Assembly (NCBI RefSeq): GCF_022682495.2
Contig: NW_026527577.1
Coordinates: 62,001 to 126,000 of the forward strand
Direction of reading: 5' to 3'
DNA: 64,000 nucleotides
From: Desmodus rotundus
Taxonomy: Eukaryota; Chordata; Mammalia; Chiroptera; Phyllostomidae
The notes below the pieces were generated by a model. It saw only the letters and a list, made by a program, of their open reading frames with translations, had not been told where the DNA came from and searched no databases. How positions within the stretch are numbered: position 1 is the first letter of the stretch; the number at the start of each line of letters is the position of its first letter. A program made the position numbers and the translations under genes. Positions 1 to 12,019 of this stretch are shown in pieces.

Positions 1-401
1 ATATTTTACTCTTTTTTTCTTGTACCTCTTAGTGCAAAATTACGAATAAATTTTCCCTCCACGTTGTTTAAGGAAGCTGCAACACACAAAGCCAATGACA
101 AATGATTTTGAAGCACACCTGCAACTTTTAACAACTTGATTACACTATAAAGCCAGTTCCAACCATGTCACATAAATCACGTTTATTGTTCCCTGGCCAT
201 TATTCTGGAAACCAGTCTCGAGGTAACTGGAATGTACTTACACTTAGATGTTTTGAAGTGCAGTTCTAAATACCACTGCCATCAACACTCATTGATACTC
301 CACTGGAATCAACCACTGTTCCTGACTCAGCTAAGATGTCATTCCCCAGAACTCCCACGAGATGGCAGCAGAGACGCACACTTGGAACACTGTAGTATTT
401 G
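1..401. other. no gene seen; diverged local repeat copy
   Basis: AT-rich non-coding sequence. About 20-300 aligns by eye with about 7900-8180: both share a segment around 'ggaaaccagtc' followed by 'aggtaa' and then a 'ttagatgtttt' block. This makes it one member of a small family of old local duplications in the left flank. The short open frames here lack any recognisable protein features. Confidence 0.5.
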
Positions 402-574
402 CTGGCCAAAAGGTTCATCCAGTTTTTATGTAAAGACGCAAAGGAAGAGACGTTTTTCGTTTTCACCAATAACTGTATTGAACAATGTATTCACCGTTTT
501 GTTCCACTGCTTTCTGCAATATTGCAGGCCTCTTCATAATTCCATCTTCCCAAAAGGTTTTAGCGTTTGGCCAA
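402..574. mobile_element. mariner-like (Tc1/mariner) remnant, non-autonomous
   Basis: The left edge reads TGGCCAAA followed by 'aggttcatcc', and the right edge ends in TTTGGCCA, giving short inverted ends. The inside contains the 'aaaacgaaaaacg'-type text (read on the minus strand) familiar from mammalian mariner-derived MITEs. No transposase frame remains. The ends beyond the first 8 bp are poorly preserved, so family assignment is tentative. Confidence 0.45.
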
Positions 575-1448
575 GCCAATATAAAGCCAGTTTCAACAAG
601 CATCGCAGCATTGAAATTATATACAATGTTTCTGAAATGCTCTCATTGCACTTCAGCCAGAAATCACGACAAATGGGACTCTGGAAAGTCCTTATATCTG
701 GTAGTTATGTAATACACTTGTAAACAACCTCAAAAGTAAAACACAATTTCAATTACAAAATAATTGAAAATGAATGGTGATAAAGATACCAGGTACCAAA
801 ACTTATGAAAAACATGTTCGCCTTTAAATTTACATTATCAGAAATAAAACCTGAAAATTTACAATTTTTGTAACCATATTAGGAACCTAAAAGAGTACAT
901 TAAATCCAGAGAAAGTAGACAAAAACATGCACATTGACATCTCTGCAAATGTATATACATAAAACAATAGTGAAACCGGAAAAGACACTGGTGTTCGGGC
1001 TGCCCGTCACTGCCAAACACAATCAGCAGCGACAGGGACTGAGTCTTTATGGCGCTTTGTTCAGACGGCCGGGGATCTGAGACCATGGCGGGTTCGCACC
1101 CTAACAGACCATGTTAAATTCCATTTTCAAATGGCCCTTTTTATCTGGAGAACAAAGTGTAGGTAAGGGGTTTGGAATTCGGGGAAAAGTTCATTGGATT
1201 ACAAACAAACAAGTTCAGCATTCTCACCCTGGGCAGTGGGCATCTCACCTGGAGCGCAGGGGCTCAGACACCACCTGGAACTGGGTGCGGGCCTCCTGAG
1301 GCTCACAGGTGGAGCTGCTCCTGGTCTCCTGGAGTCACGGTGGGTCCCACCTTCAGTTCTTGGAACAAAGATTTTACATGCAGTGATTACGAAGCTTACT
1401 AGCTATTACCTAAACTGAAATTTTCCAACTCTTAAGTCCCCTATGAAA
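575..1448. other. no gene seen; diverged local repeat copies
   Basis: About 585-975 resembles about 10690-11075: both contain a 'taaatccagag' or 'tacatccagag' block followed about 50 bp later by a 'tataca/tatact...taaaacaatag' block. About 1395-1440 (AATTTTCCAACTCTT) is repeated near 7875-7900. These look like ancient local duplicates or fragments of an unlabelled low-copy repeat. No coding exon is recognisable. Confidence 0.45.
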
Positions 1449-1930
1449 GAGCACATGAACTGCATGTCAATGACACGTGAACAAAGTGTGGACGGCACCT
1501 GATCGGCACGTGAATGATGCATGGATGGCACGCGATCAGGGTGTGAATGGCACATGATCCGCATGTGAACAGGGCATGGGCTGCACGTGAACAGGGCATG
1601 GGTGGCACGTGAATGGCACGTGGACAGAGCATGGATGGCACATAATCAGCACAAGAACGTCAGGTAATCAGTGCCCGAAAGGCACGTGAACAAGGCAAGG
1701 AGGGCACGTGATCAGCAGGAAAATGGCACGCGAACACCATGTGAATGGTATGTGATCCGCGTGTGAATGGCACGTGAATGACACGTGATCGGCATGTGAA
1801 CACGGCATGGACGGCAAGCGATCAGCACATGAATGGCATGTGAACAGGGCATGGGTGGCGCGTGCTCAGCATGTGAGTGGCACGTGATCCATGCATGGAC
1901 AGAATGTGAACACTGCATGAATGTGGCTTG
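1449..1930. repeat. degenerate minisatellite rich in CACGTG
   Basis: About 480 bp is built from short degenerate modules such as 'ggcacgtgaa', 'tggcacgtgatc', 'ggcatgtgaac' and 'agggcatgg'. About ten CACGTG palindromes (the canonical E-box core) are visible, with many CATGTG variants. The module length is roughly 10-15 bp and irregular. The frames that cross it are repetitive low-complexity shadows, not genes. Whether any bHLH factor binds is unknown. Confidence 0.75.
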
Positions 1931-3224
1931 AAGGGGGGGGCTGCTAAATGTGGCGTGAAACGGTGCTCCCTCCCCTCTCACTGGCGATCCTCACCGTTCC
2001 TCTGGGGGATTTCTCTCGTTCCATGTGGAGGCTCGTACAAGGATTTATTCCAGGTATAGATGTCCACATGCCGTTGCCGGGGCATTTAAAATTTTTCTTG
2101 TTTGCTGCTTTTCTGAAGAAATCTGCTTGATTTTTGTAAATGGGCCTTGAACCCAGTGGCTTGGGCAAAATCACGCATTAGCTGGGCAGTTTGTGGATGT
2201 TTCTGGATCTTCTCTACAGATGCCCCTGTCATCTGTCCCTCTCCGACCCTCCCTCCCACTTTAAGTTTGTGGCTGTGCGACTTGCCGGCCGATCGCTCCT
2301 GTGTGTCCCTGGGAGGCACAGTGTTGGTGAGCATCCTGGGTCCACTCTCTGGCACCGCCCACCTGGCACCCGGCACCTCTGGCCAAACTGGGAGATGTTT
2401 TGGAGGCAGCTGTGTATTCGGCACCGTTTTCCCTTTCTAATGGGGCATCTCACTTCCTTCAGCTCCTCCTGAGGTGCCGTCCAGCTGCCCGGCAGCAGCG
2501 TGCCCAGCAGGGGCTCCCTGGGCCGCTTCAGCCCAGTCTCCTCCGAGCCCTGTGTCAGGAATGCCATGCGGCCCGGCACGGCTGCTCCCCAAGGTCAGCA
2601 TGCAGCCGTGCACCTCGCCCCTCAGCCTCTGCTCGGGGTGCCCCGGCGCCCCTTCCTGGAACGGCCCGGGTGCTGGGCTGAGACCCTGGGAGGTGTTTGG
2701 GAGTGGGACCCCCCTGCCAAGGGGTAACGAGGACATGGACCCCCCCCCCCCCCGGTGTGCTCCGCAGAGGGGTGTCCCCTGCAGGAGCCACTGCCTCCAC
2801 ATTAGGAAAAGGACCCTCTGTTTGGTAAATTATTTCAAAATCAGCCTTCCAGCTAAAAAGGTGCTTCCAGATGATTTCTTATTAAAAACCGTGATGTTAC
2901 AAACAAAATAGAATTCTGCAATAACTCGACAGAGAGCAGAAGGGCCTCTCCCCGGCTGGTCCTGCAGAGCGATCTCTGTAAAAACCTTTCTGTAATTTCA
3001 GACTTTTATTTGCTCTACATCTCAGTCACTTTGGAAGCTCAGCTCGGCTCTGTTTGGGGATTTCACGAGTGTGTTTAATGCCCACGTCTGAGTGTTTCGA
3101 TCCATTAACTGCACCAAGTCGAGGTGCCCCCGATGCCTGTGGATGCCCCTCAGCTCCTGGACATCCCTGCGCCCCAGGCCACCACCCACTCCTCGCTGGG
3201 GACCTCGCAGTGCGGGGAGGGGAC
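1931..3224. other. GC-rich non-coding stretch; no gene seen
   Basis: A moderately GC-rich region that includes a C14 homopolymer at 2740-2753. Several overlapping open frames on both strands are explained by GC richness: none has a recognisable domain, a good start context or splice-linked partners. About 3000-3224 has no recognised repeat. Confidence 0.4.
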
Positions 3225-3744
3225 TGTTGTATCCAGAACGCAAGCAGAAAATCAAATGGAGACGTGTGGAGTGCACTTAGATGGTACTTTATTTTTACCT
3301 GCGCAGGGGCGAACTCCCAGGGTGCCCGTTAAGGCTGCAAAGGGGAGTCGCCCCGAACGCTCACAGGCGAGCTCTTTTATACGGGGAGAAGCAAGCAAGC
3401 AAGTTACAAAAGCGGGAGTTGCGGTTATCTCTGCATAGCTCTGGGGTCAGGAGGAACTATCTGTCTGTCTCCTGTTGATAGGAACCATCTGTCTGTCCCA
3501 CTTAATTTGTACCCTCAGTTTAAAGATAAGGGTCCTGACCTGAGATGAGTCTGGCACCTAAAGTTTTATGGCCCTCTAACTAATTGGCTGTAACTCAGAA
3601 TGAGCCCTCTGCAAATCACGTATTGTTTACCTTTACTTTGGCTGACAATGCTGTTTCTCTCCCCTATCTATTCTGGCGACCTTCAAGAGGTTTTCTGCTT
3701 AGCAATGCTTATAATTGCCTAGCCCTCTTTCCTAGCTCTCAACA
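3225..3744 (-). mobile_element. solo LTR of an endogenous retrovirus (LTR-A)
   Basis: Read on the minus strand this is a complete 520-bp LTR. It starts TGTTG and ends CAACA, and is flanked by the perfect 5-bp target-site duplication GGGAC (3220-3224 and 3745-3749). It contains a GTATAAAAG TATA box (plus-strand complement near 3374-3382), followed about 90 bp later by an AATAAA poly(A) signal, as expected for U3-R-U5. No gag, pol or env sequence flanks it, so it is a solo LTR left by LTR-LTR recombination. A related, more diverged LTR lies at 17160-17581. The exact ERV class is not determined. Confidence 0.85.
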
Positions 3745-3749
3745 GGGAC

Positions 3750-6599
3750 CCAGCCTGACCTCGCTTCTGTCACACGGCCCTCTCCAGGTCTCTGAGCACC
3801 ACCCCCCGCCCCACCCACCCCCAGCTCCTGTTCACAGGTTCCTGACTGGGAGCACCCTGTTCTCCACGCTGCCTTCGCCATTGGACAAAGCTCAGGGCGA
3901 CCCACGGTGGGGACTGTGTGCCAGACTCTTGGGCTCTGGGGGGCCGTGATGTGCCCACAGGAAGCCTCTGCTGGTCGGGCCGAGCCCCCACACCAGCTGT
4001 CCATCCTCCAAGGGGCCGCGTTCATTGCCAGAGGGGGCCTCATTCGAACAGCATGTCACCAACATGTGGATGATTCCCCGAGGGGAACGTGCACCCCAAC
4101 AGTGTTCCCTACAGGGGAAGGGGGTCAGTGACCAGGCTCACATGGCCTCCCGTGCCTCCAAGGCCGCTTGCTGAAGGCTGGTCCATGGGAGTCCGTGGCC
4201 TGAGCTCAGACCGCCACACACAGGAGACACCGTCTCCCCAGAGCCACCTCCATGGACACACACCGGGTGCCTGTCCTGACCAGCTGGGAGTCTGCCAGAT
4301 CCGACCTGACCCTCGGCGAGCCGCAGTCACCCAGCCAAGGACAGTGGCTCCCCCTTAATGTCACATCTGCATGGGATTCCATCCAGAAAACATCACAAGT
4401 GGGAAATAATTCTAAAACAAATGCTCCTCAGCAGTTCCACAACCAGCCAGCCAACCCTGGGGATGACAACGAGAGGTATTGTTAGTTATTGTTTATTATT
4501 ATTACCATTATTACTATTACTGCAATAGGACAAACCCAGGGCCCCAAAGCTCAGGCAACCCGGCCTCCTTCAGCCCCGGGAAGAGACCTGCTGTGTGTGC
4601 ACCCCGTTCTGCAGGGGGGTGTGGGGAGGTGTCCTGGACAGGACGGGCCCAGTAGTCCCCGTCTCAGCATGCTCTCTCCAATGCCATCCTCCCGCCCTCC
4701 CCACGTGGTGGCAAATCGCTGCTTAAAAAAAAGAAAATCCCCAATCCCGGATGTTTTGCGGGAGGCAGTGGAGTGAACTGTTCAGCCTGGCCCTGAGCAC
4801 GGGTGCAGGTCCCTCATAGATGCTGTACTGGTACAGACCAGAATGCTGTCTGCTCAAGTTCACTACCGTTTCTCCTACTCACAAACCCAACCACAAAAGG
4901 ACTATTTCATCATCTTCACCCTTCTTGCTCCCAGAGACTGGTTCCCTGGGGTTTAACAGACAGAAGTTCTTAGAGCCATCGAAGCAGAAAGACAACCACT
5001 GGGGAGAAAACCAGGGTTGGGGGGAGTTCTGCAGGAATATGTTCCAAATGGATGCAGGTCTCCTTGGCGTCCAGAGGCTGGGTCTGCATCAGGGCCGCAG
5101 CTGCACCCTGGGCATGGGGAGGGGAGGGCGCTGCCCAAGATGGGGGGTGGGGGGCACTTCAGTGTCACTACGAGTTACCAGGGTGGGAGAGGGCCTCCGT
5201 GGTGCCAAAGGGCAGGCACTGCCTTCCCCGGTGAATCTGCCTGGAGGGAGGGAAGAGACGGAGATAATTAGGGTTTTTTCATGGAAATCAGCATTTATCA
5301 GAAATCAAAGACCGAGGATTCTGCACCATCTAAATGGGCTTCGGCCAGAGAACTAAAACATAAAAGACCATCGGTCCCCACAGCCCCCCGCAAAAGCAAT
5401 TAAATTGTTCACCAAAGGGCTGTGGGCCATCCACGCCACCTGCTTCCTGGGTTCACCAGGGTGGTGCAGATGCCTGAAACTGGACAAAGATGTGGAGTTC
5501 TGGGGCCTCCCTGAAGGCCACGGAAAAGGAGCCGAGCCCTGTGTGCCTCCTGGGTGCCGGACCTCCCAGGGGATCACAAACCAGGTGGGAGTGGCCTTTC
5601 ATCCCAGCTCTGCCACAGTTTGCGCAGCTGCACCGTGGAGCCAGGGAGTGAGTGCCCTGAGCTTTTCACTCTGGGGTGGAAGAGTTTAAGGAAAATGCTG
5701 TGGGGGTGGGTTGAAGTCGGAGGTAAAAAGGGCTTGTGTTTTAAAAAATCCTCAGCACTGTCCAGTGAGGAGAAAGAGGCAGACCAGCCACAAGGAGCAC
5801 CCCCATCCCTGTGTTTATACCCGTCCTGGGGAGCAGCAGGGTCCCCGAGAAGGGGAAGAGCCAGCACGCCAGGGCTGCAGTTCCTGAGCCTGAAGACTGG
5901 CCCCTGAGGTGATAAGCCCTCACCATGAGTCTACTGGAACCTCAGACCCGGTGTCCAGGGCCCATGGTCCACTTCAGGCAGTCCGCTGAAGGAGAGGCTG
6001 TGGCAGGAGAGGCCTGGGCACAGTGAGAACTCACAGGGGCCTGGAGGGGACCTGTCCCGCCTTCTCCCACAGGCTGGGAGTTTCCACATCGTTTCCGAGT
6101 AAAAGCTCAGAAGTATGACCTGTGTCCGTTCTCCTTGTGAATTCTGATCGTCCAGAGAAAGGGGAGCCCTCCTTGCTGTAACCCCACAAGGGGCCCCACA
6201 ACCAGCTGCATCACTGGTCCAGGAAGCCCCCCACGGGAGCCTTCCCCTGAGAAGGACTAATTGCTGACCTCCCCTTCTTCCTCTGGCTCCACGTGCGTAC
6301 TGGTGTGTCTGAGAGCCCTGGCCACACGGGTCGTGCACTCGAGTCAGGGACTGACTTTCCCCATTGCGCTGCCCCTTGCAGACTGCCTGGCAGGGTGTAG
6401 GGGGCTGCACTGCTGGCGACCTGGGCCCGGGGCTGCCCTGGTTGGGACTCAGTTTCCTCCTCTGCGCAACGAAGGGGGGGGGCCTGCAACTTCGGGAACC
6501 CCGCCCAAACGGGAGCGCCTTCAGGACGCCCAGGCTCTCTGTGGTCCCTGCCCCCTGGGGAGGAAGTGGGGCGGACAGGGGTGTGAGCCTGTGAAGCGG
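3750..6599. other. no gene seen; GC-moderate non-coding sequence with a TTA microsatellite
   Basis: Overlapping open frames on both strands are not gene-like: no domains, no consistent splice signals, and frames present because of base composition. A short TTA/ATT microsatellite lies at about 4478-4522. A 'cagtttcctc' phrase near 6448 resembles the conserved core end of MIR SINEs but is too short to annotate on its own. The 237-codon frame at 5931-6644 (minus) ends inside the adjacent L1 tail. Confidence 0.4.
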
Positions 6600-6715
6600 G
6601 CTATAGAAAAAATATTGAAGTATAACATACAGAAAAGTACACAAGTCCTAAGTGTACGGATGCATAAAAAGTGACCGCAGTCATGTAGCCAACAATCAGG
6701 TCAAGAAATAGGAAT
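6600..6715 (-). mobile_element. old LINE-1 3' tail fragment (antisense)
   Basis: The minus strand reads into the typical old L1 3'-end text, in which 'cttttctgtatgttatacttcaata' follows a 'gtgtac' block. It lies head-to-head with a second, sense-oriented tail at about 6745-6958, so the two form an imperfect inverted pair. No coding capacity. Confidence 0.55.
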
Positions 6716-6744
6716 TCATGAAAAAAAATACTAACTCAGGGTAA

Positions 6745-6958
6745 AAATAAGCCAGAGTAATGGGTAACTTTGGGAGTTATCATCTGGGATGCGACACATC
6801 TGCTGGGGTGTTCAAAATGTTCTACATCTTGATCTGAATGATGGTTATCATGATGGTTTACGTATATAAATATCATCTTGTACTTTTAAGATCTGTGCGT
6901 TTTCTCTACTTATTATAATTCAGTAAAAAATAAAATTTATTAAAGGAAAAAAAAAAAG
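6745..6958 (+). mobile_element. old LINE-1 3' tail fragment (sense)
   Basis: This is an old L1 3'UTR end: 'catcttgatctgaatgatggtt', then 'gatctgtgcgttttctc', then a degenerate 'attcagtaaaaaataaa' and an A-rich tail at about 6946-6957. It pairs in inverted orientation with the fragment at 6600-6715. Confidence 0.55.
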
Positions 6959-7859
6959 GAAACAGCTCCGCCTGCTCCCTCAGTAGGTGAGAGGGGACAG
7001 AACAGCGGGGGACCATCATCATTCCCAGAGAGAAGCCAAGGGTCTGGCGGCAGCGGCAGAGATTCTGGGGGGGCTCTGCCCTGCTCCTCACAAGTGTGTG
7101 GTGCCCATGCCCATGCCTCCCCCGCCTCAGGCCCCGGGGACCCCGAGCTCGAGGGCCAGTGAGGAGGGGGCCGCGGCGGAGCTGGGGGCTGGCCATGGTG
7201 TGACTGCCGCATTTGCCAACCTGACCCCATGGCCCTCGTCTGCTCCCCTGGGGTCTTTGGTTTAGATGAGACCATGTGGTTGGAGGCACAACTGCCCACC
7301 GTCCCCAGCCTCACATGGAGGAGCTGCTCATGTGGCTGCTGGGGGTCCAGAAAATTCAATCCTCCCCCAAATCATCGCAGCCAAGTCCTTGTGAGCAGGC
7401 TGCTCCTGCCAGGGCGGGGGGCTGCTGTAGGACCCAGCAGCCAGGGGATAGGTTCTTCTTCTCCAGGAAGCCAGAGAACAGAAGGAGCTAAACAGACAGC
7501 CCGGCTCCCACAAGAGCAAAGCCACAGCAGGGGCCACACCAGCTGGTGCTGTCCCCACCCTGGCCCTCAGGCCTGCTGGCAGCCCTGCCCCATGAGGCTC
7601 AGCCACCAGGCCCACTCAGCAGCTGGATTCTGGCCCAAGAGGGTCTCCATCTCCCCCCACCCCAGGGTACATTTCCTCTTCACTGTGTCCCTTGGGTCTC
7701 TCCCTGGAACACAAAGGCCTGGATGCCTCCAACTTCTCCCCAGGGGGTAATCTTTACCAGTGCCCCAGGAGGTCAGCTGTTTTCCAGGAGCCAGGACAGG
7801 CCTTATCTGTAGTTTCTGAAACAAAACCTTTAACATATACATTACTTGCTAGGCTATAA
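6959..7859. other. GC-rich non-coding stretch; no gene seen
   Basis: GC-rich sequence with several overlapping frames on both strands, none with recognisable protein features. Nothing else is identified. Confidence 0.4.
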
Positions 7860-8230
7860 CTTTTAACCTTAAACTAAAATTTTCCAACTCTTGAGTCCCC
7901 TGTCATTAGCAGTTTCTTTTTAATTCTTGGAATACAATTTTGAATAAATTTTTTTCTCACTGTTTAAGTAAGTGGCAACAAAAAAATAAATTACAAATGC
8001 TTTTCAAGCACACTTGGAACATTTTTACAACTGACTATAGTAAGCTAGAAAGCAGGTTCCAACAAATGTCTCATAAAGTATGTTTATTGCACTCTTTGCC
8101 ATTCATCTGGAAACCAGTCACAAGGTAAATGTAGAAAGTCCGTACATTTAGATGTTTTAAAATACACTTTTAAATAACTGTTCAAAATTAATCACAGTCA
8201 GAGTTGGAAAATAATGAGCATACAAAAATA
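7860..8230. repeat. diverged local duplicate (copy of 5' flank segments)
   Basis: By eye this aligns with about 20-300, and its first part also with about 1395-1440 (AATTTTCCAACTCTTGAGTC). Its last third aligns with about 680-780 and with about 10780-10890, where a run ending 'taaataa' leads to a 'aatcaca'-type block. It lacks the mariner-like insertion seen at 402-574. The source sequence (repeat family or old gene UTR) is not recognised. Confidence 0.5.
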
Positions 8231-8289
8231 ATAAAACCACTGCATACCAGAGCAAGTTCTGTTTTCCAAAATGGTAAAGGCTTCAAACT

Positions 8290-8510
8290 CAGTGGTTCTC
8301 AACCAAAGGTGATTTCTGCCCCCAAGGGGGCTTGAGGCAATGTGCCGAGCCATTTTAGACTGTCCTGAGGGGAAGGGAAGCCAGGGTGTGGGCAGTGAAT
8401 AGAGGTACAGGATGCTGATAAGCACCTACAATGCAGAGGACCATCCCCCAGGAGAATGAATTATGTGGCCAAAAAGGTCCACAGTGCTGAGAGTGACAAA
8501 CCCTGCTCTG
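8290..8510 (+). mobile_element. MER5A-like hAT-Charlie MITE remnant
   Basis: It starts CAGTGGTTCTCAACC and has the family's internal landmarks in order: 'tttctgcccccaagggg', 'ggcaatgt', 'acaatgcagaggac', 'atgtggccaaaa', and a terminal 'gacaaaccctg'. The length of about 220 bp is close to that of MER5A (about 190 bp). It is non-coding and ancient; no target-site duplication is visible. Confidence 0.85.
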
Positions 8511-10319
8511 TATCCTGAAGAGTCCCTTAGAATACAAACAGCATGTCCCTCTGCATCCTACATGGGAAATGCTGCCTTTCTTGGAACAGGCAGCATGGAA
8601 GCTGAAACTCACAGAACAAAAAATACCAGCCATCTTGCAAATATTGGGGAGAAGTGTCCCAAGTTGAGAAGACACCTGGAAAAGGTCAGGAGACAAAGGA
8701 AGATCTGACGACTTAGGAGACTGAGTCACACTGTGATAAAACTGAGTCAGCATCTGAGGATCCCTGCTCCTTTTCATTCCTCATAAGTCACATTAATAAC
8801 TGTTTCATAATGTCACTTAGAACAAAGAATCTTGCTCTGTTAGATGCCAGAATTCACCATCTAAAGTTTTCCTCTTTGAAAACGTGAACATTTGCTACCT
8901 TGTGTGTTCCTTGGATTACCAAGTCAGGGGCACATCTCTGCTAACAAAACACTTGAGATTTCTAGAACACCATGCTTGCTTCCAGGCTGTACAGTCCCTT
9001 AAAATACTAAGAATGATGCTGCTCTTTTATTTAGTCATTAATATATCTAGGACTAACAAAAAGAATTTTTCTAGCTCCTCACATTACCTCACATCTTTCT
9101 ATTTCCTTTCAAGCTTTAACTATTTCTATGTCATATACAGCTACCAAAATGGAATAATCATTACTGCGGGAGAGCAAGTTTACCTTCATAACACATGAGA
9201 ATCAACGGAAAAGTATCACATATGGAATTTAGTGCAGTGATGGGGAAATAACATGCAGAAATAAACACGTAGAAATAGTAAATTAAAGATACAATTTTTT
9301 AAGGACTCAATAGCAACAAAACAGGTTTAAAAAGAACCACTCGGAATACACTTAACAATGATGTACAGGATCTGTATGAGCGAAATTGGAAACTGCTCCC
9401 CCAAAACAGAAACTGTAACAAAGGAAAGCTATCTGTTCTTGGATTAAAAATTGGGTATCATTGTATACCCACTTACCAAAGTTGTCTATAAACATCATAT
9501 AATCTAGATTAATATAGGAAAGTGGTACCACAGGAAGTGGTCCCTTAAATCAGGACCCAAGATGAGTACCCAGGAAGAGTCTGGCCCCCCTTTTCTGCTG
9601 CCTACAGGGTGGCTGTATCTGGCCCCAGTCCCCTCACCTCATACCTCCCCACAGCTCACCTCCTGTACCTGGATTGCATTGCTTGCATCACATTTGGCCA
9701 GGAGCATCACCTCGTGACAGCAGAGACCCACAGACAGCAACAGCGCCTAACCTTGGGTCAGCGTGGATGCTCATCTCTGATCCAGAACTGCCAGCCCCTC
9801 AGGCCTGCCAGCCTAAATTGGCCTCCCACCCAGCCCCACCCACATCTCTGTCCTGGTTACCCCTCTCACCTCCAGCCCAGTTCTGCCTCTGACCTCAGAC
9901 AGGCCCCGCCCCTCATCTGTAGGTTTGATTTTTAGTGGTCCACTTAAACAAAATCAGTCAGGAATCGACTATACCTGTGGACAGACATAAATGATGTATA
10001 CTTTATAAAATTATAGAGTACTCTGAAAAAGTTCAGATAATAAAAGGGAAAGACACAAAGTGTGAGAAAATATGAATTACCTAATACATAGGATACAAAA
10101 AGACAGAAAGTGAAAGAATGGGAACAGATACACAGGATGGTGCAAAAGCAGCTTTACAGTTGTTCACATGGAAAATGATATCATAATTATTAAATAATAA
10201 GACAACGATAAACTTTGTTTCTCGTACTCACAACTCTGACCCTATTTTTCTCCCATCCTGTATTATGCAAACATAAACCACATGAAAATTACATAATAAC
10301 ATGCAGTGGACCTCAAGGT
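8511..10319. other. no gene seen; unassigned non-coding sequence
   Basis: AT-moderate sequence with short chance frames. About 9540-9910 is more C-rich but shows no exon structure. No repeat was identified with confidence between 8511 and about 10319. Confidence 0.35.
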
Positions 10320-10640
10320 AAACAGAATAGGTAGAGAGGAAGAGCACTTTATATCAATAGGTTTAATTTACCAGGAAGATCCAAATTCACCATGTACTTG
10401 ATATCATAAACTTAAATTATATAGAACAGAGACACAAAAATATTTATAATCATACTAGATTTAACAAACCTCTCTTGTCAGGAATAGAGCATTCCTTTCA
10501 CAAACAAGAGAGCACCTCAAAAAATTCAGTAAGGATGTAAGAAACACCATGAGCAGCAAACTGGATTCAGCATTCACAGACAACCGAGTATACACAACTT
10601 TTCCTGCTCACCTGCACAAAGGTGATATTTCCAAAACGAA
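10320..10640 (+). mobile_element. old LINE-1 ORF2 fragment
   Basis: The text follows the L1 endonuclease/spacer region of ORF2 with heavy decay: 'ataatcatactagatttaac' (functional L1s read roughly 'gggagattttaac'), then 'aatagagca', 'aaaattcagtaagga' and 'gtatacacaacttttc'. Frames are broken throughout. Confidence 0.55.
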
Positions 10641-11180
10641 GAGATGCATGCTTGGGAGATTTTTTTATACCCACCATATTGTTATGAGGCCAGTGTCAAT
10701 GAAAATTCGGACTGAAATTAGATGAAGTATGTTTCTTGCTCACATTGTAGATAATCTAGAAATCATTTGTAAAAGGTAACTAGAAAGTTCTTACATTTAA
10801 AATTGATGAAATACATTTCTAAATAACCCTCAAAATAAGTCACAATTGGAGTTAAAAAATAATTGGAACTGAATAATAATAAAAACAATACATCAAAAAC
10901 ATATGGGAAAAGTAGTGATGAACCAGCAGACTAGGGGGAGACAGCTGAAAATTCACATGTTCTGCATCCATATTACAAACCCAGAATAATAAATTACATC
11001 CAGAGTAAGTAGAAGAATGGAAATAGGCAAGGAGAGAAGTCTGAAGGGTATATACTTAAAACAATAGCAGTTATTGGCAGTTTTCATAGAATTTTGAATT
11101 AATTTTCACTTTTCTGGATAATTTAAATAATCTGTAACAACAAAAAAAGTCATCCTCACTTTGGGTTAAAAAAATATGAG
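10641..11180. repeat. diverged local duplicate
   Basis: About 10690-11075 aligns by eye with about 585-975 and in part with 7990-8230, so the left flank holds at least three or four related diverged segments. No coding potential is recognised. Confidence 0.45.
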
Positions 11181-12019
11181 GGAAAAACATGGCAAAATTT
11201 AACAATAAAAATAACCTAGACTGCTGTGGTGACACCACCAGAAGCCTTTTCTCTGCTCACCCAGCCCTATGTCCGCACTCAGAGGGGCCCATTCTCCAAA
11301 GTGCGTTTCTTTGTGTGCAAATGCAGCCGAGCAGAGAGGAAATGACAGGACCAGAGCAGAAAGAGCAGCACAACCTCAGGGGAACGTGCTCTGGGGCTGA
11401 CTCACTGCAGGGCCTGCTCAACCCTGCTGCTTCACAACTAAGCAGCAACACTTTTCACCTGAACCACAAAGGTGCTGCTTCATGAGTCACCTGGAACAAC
11501 ACTGGGATTCCTCTCAGCCATGATGCACTCACTGCTATTCGGTACCAAAATGGAGCAACTCCAAAAAACAACGGTCCCTTCTTTCCCACACCCCAACACT
11601 GGAACACATACTGACATTGAATTGGGATCAATTACCATTAGTTGATAGAGGGAACAATTCCTTGTATGTGAAATGTAACCCAGAACACTTTTGGAAAAGG
11701 CAGTGTGAGCTGGGTGTGACACAAAGGACAAAAGACAAAGGACCACTTCTCCGAGGGGTGTAATGTGCCCAAAAAGGCAACAGGAGCATCTGTGGCAAGG
11801 ACTCGGGCTATCCCCAGGAGTCATCTAGGGCCCAGGCGCCCTCTGTTGCCTGGAGAATGCCCAACCGATCCTTAACCACCACAGGACACCTGTATCCCAC
11901 GATAAGCGGCCCTCTGCCTCCATGGGGCTTGGACCCAGGGGGCCGCGGTGCGAGCAACTGGCCTACATTGTGGCAAACGCGAAGACCCATCCGTCCATTC
12001 CCCCCACACTGCGAAGATG
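11181..12019. other. no gene seen
   Basis: Mixed-composition sequence that becomes GC-rich after about 11800. The long plus-strand frame 11857-12594 overlaps two minus-strand frames and has no recognisable domain. Confidence 0.35.

Noticed and set aside
1449..1930. CRISPR-like array
   Set aside because: Modules are short, degenerate and without unique spacers, and the window is mammalian.
6440..6480. MIR SINE
   Set aside because: Only a 'cagtttcctc' phrase is recognisable; too little to support an element.
5931..6644. 237-codon minus-strand frame
   Set aside because: GC-rich chance frame that begins in an L1 tail; no domain and no conserved partner.
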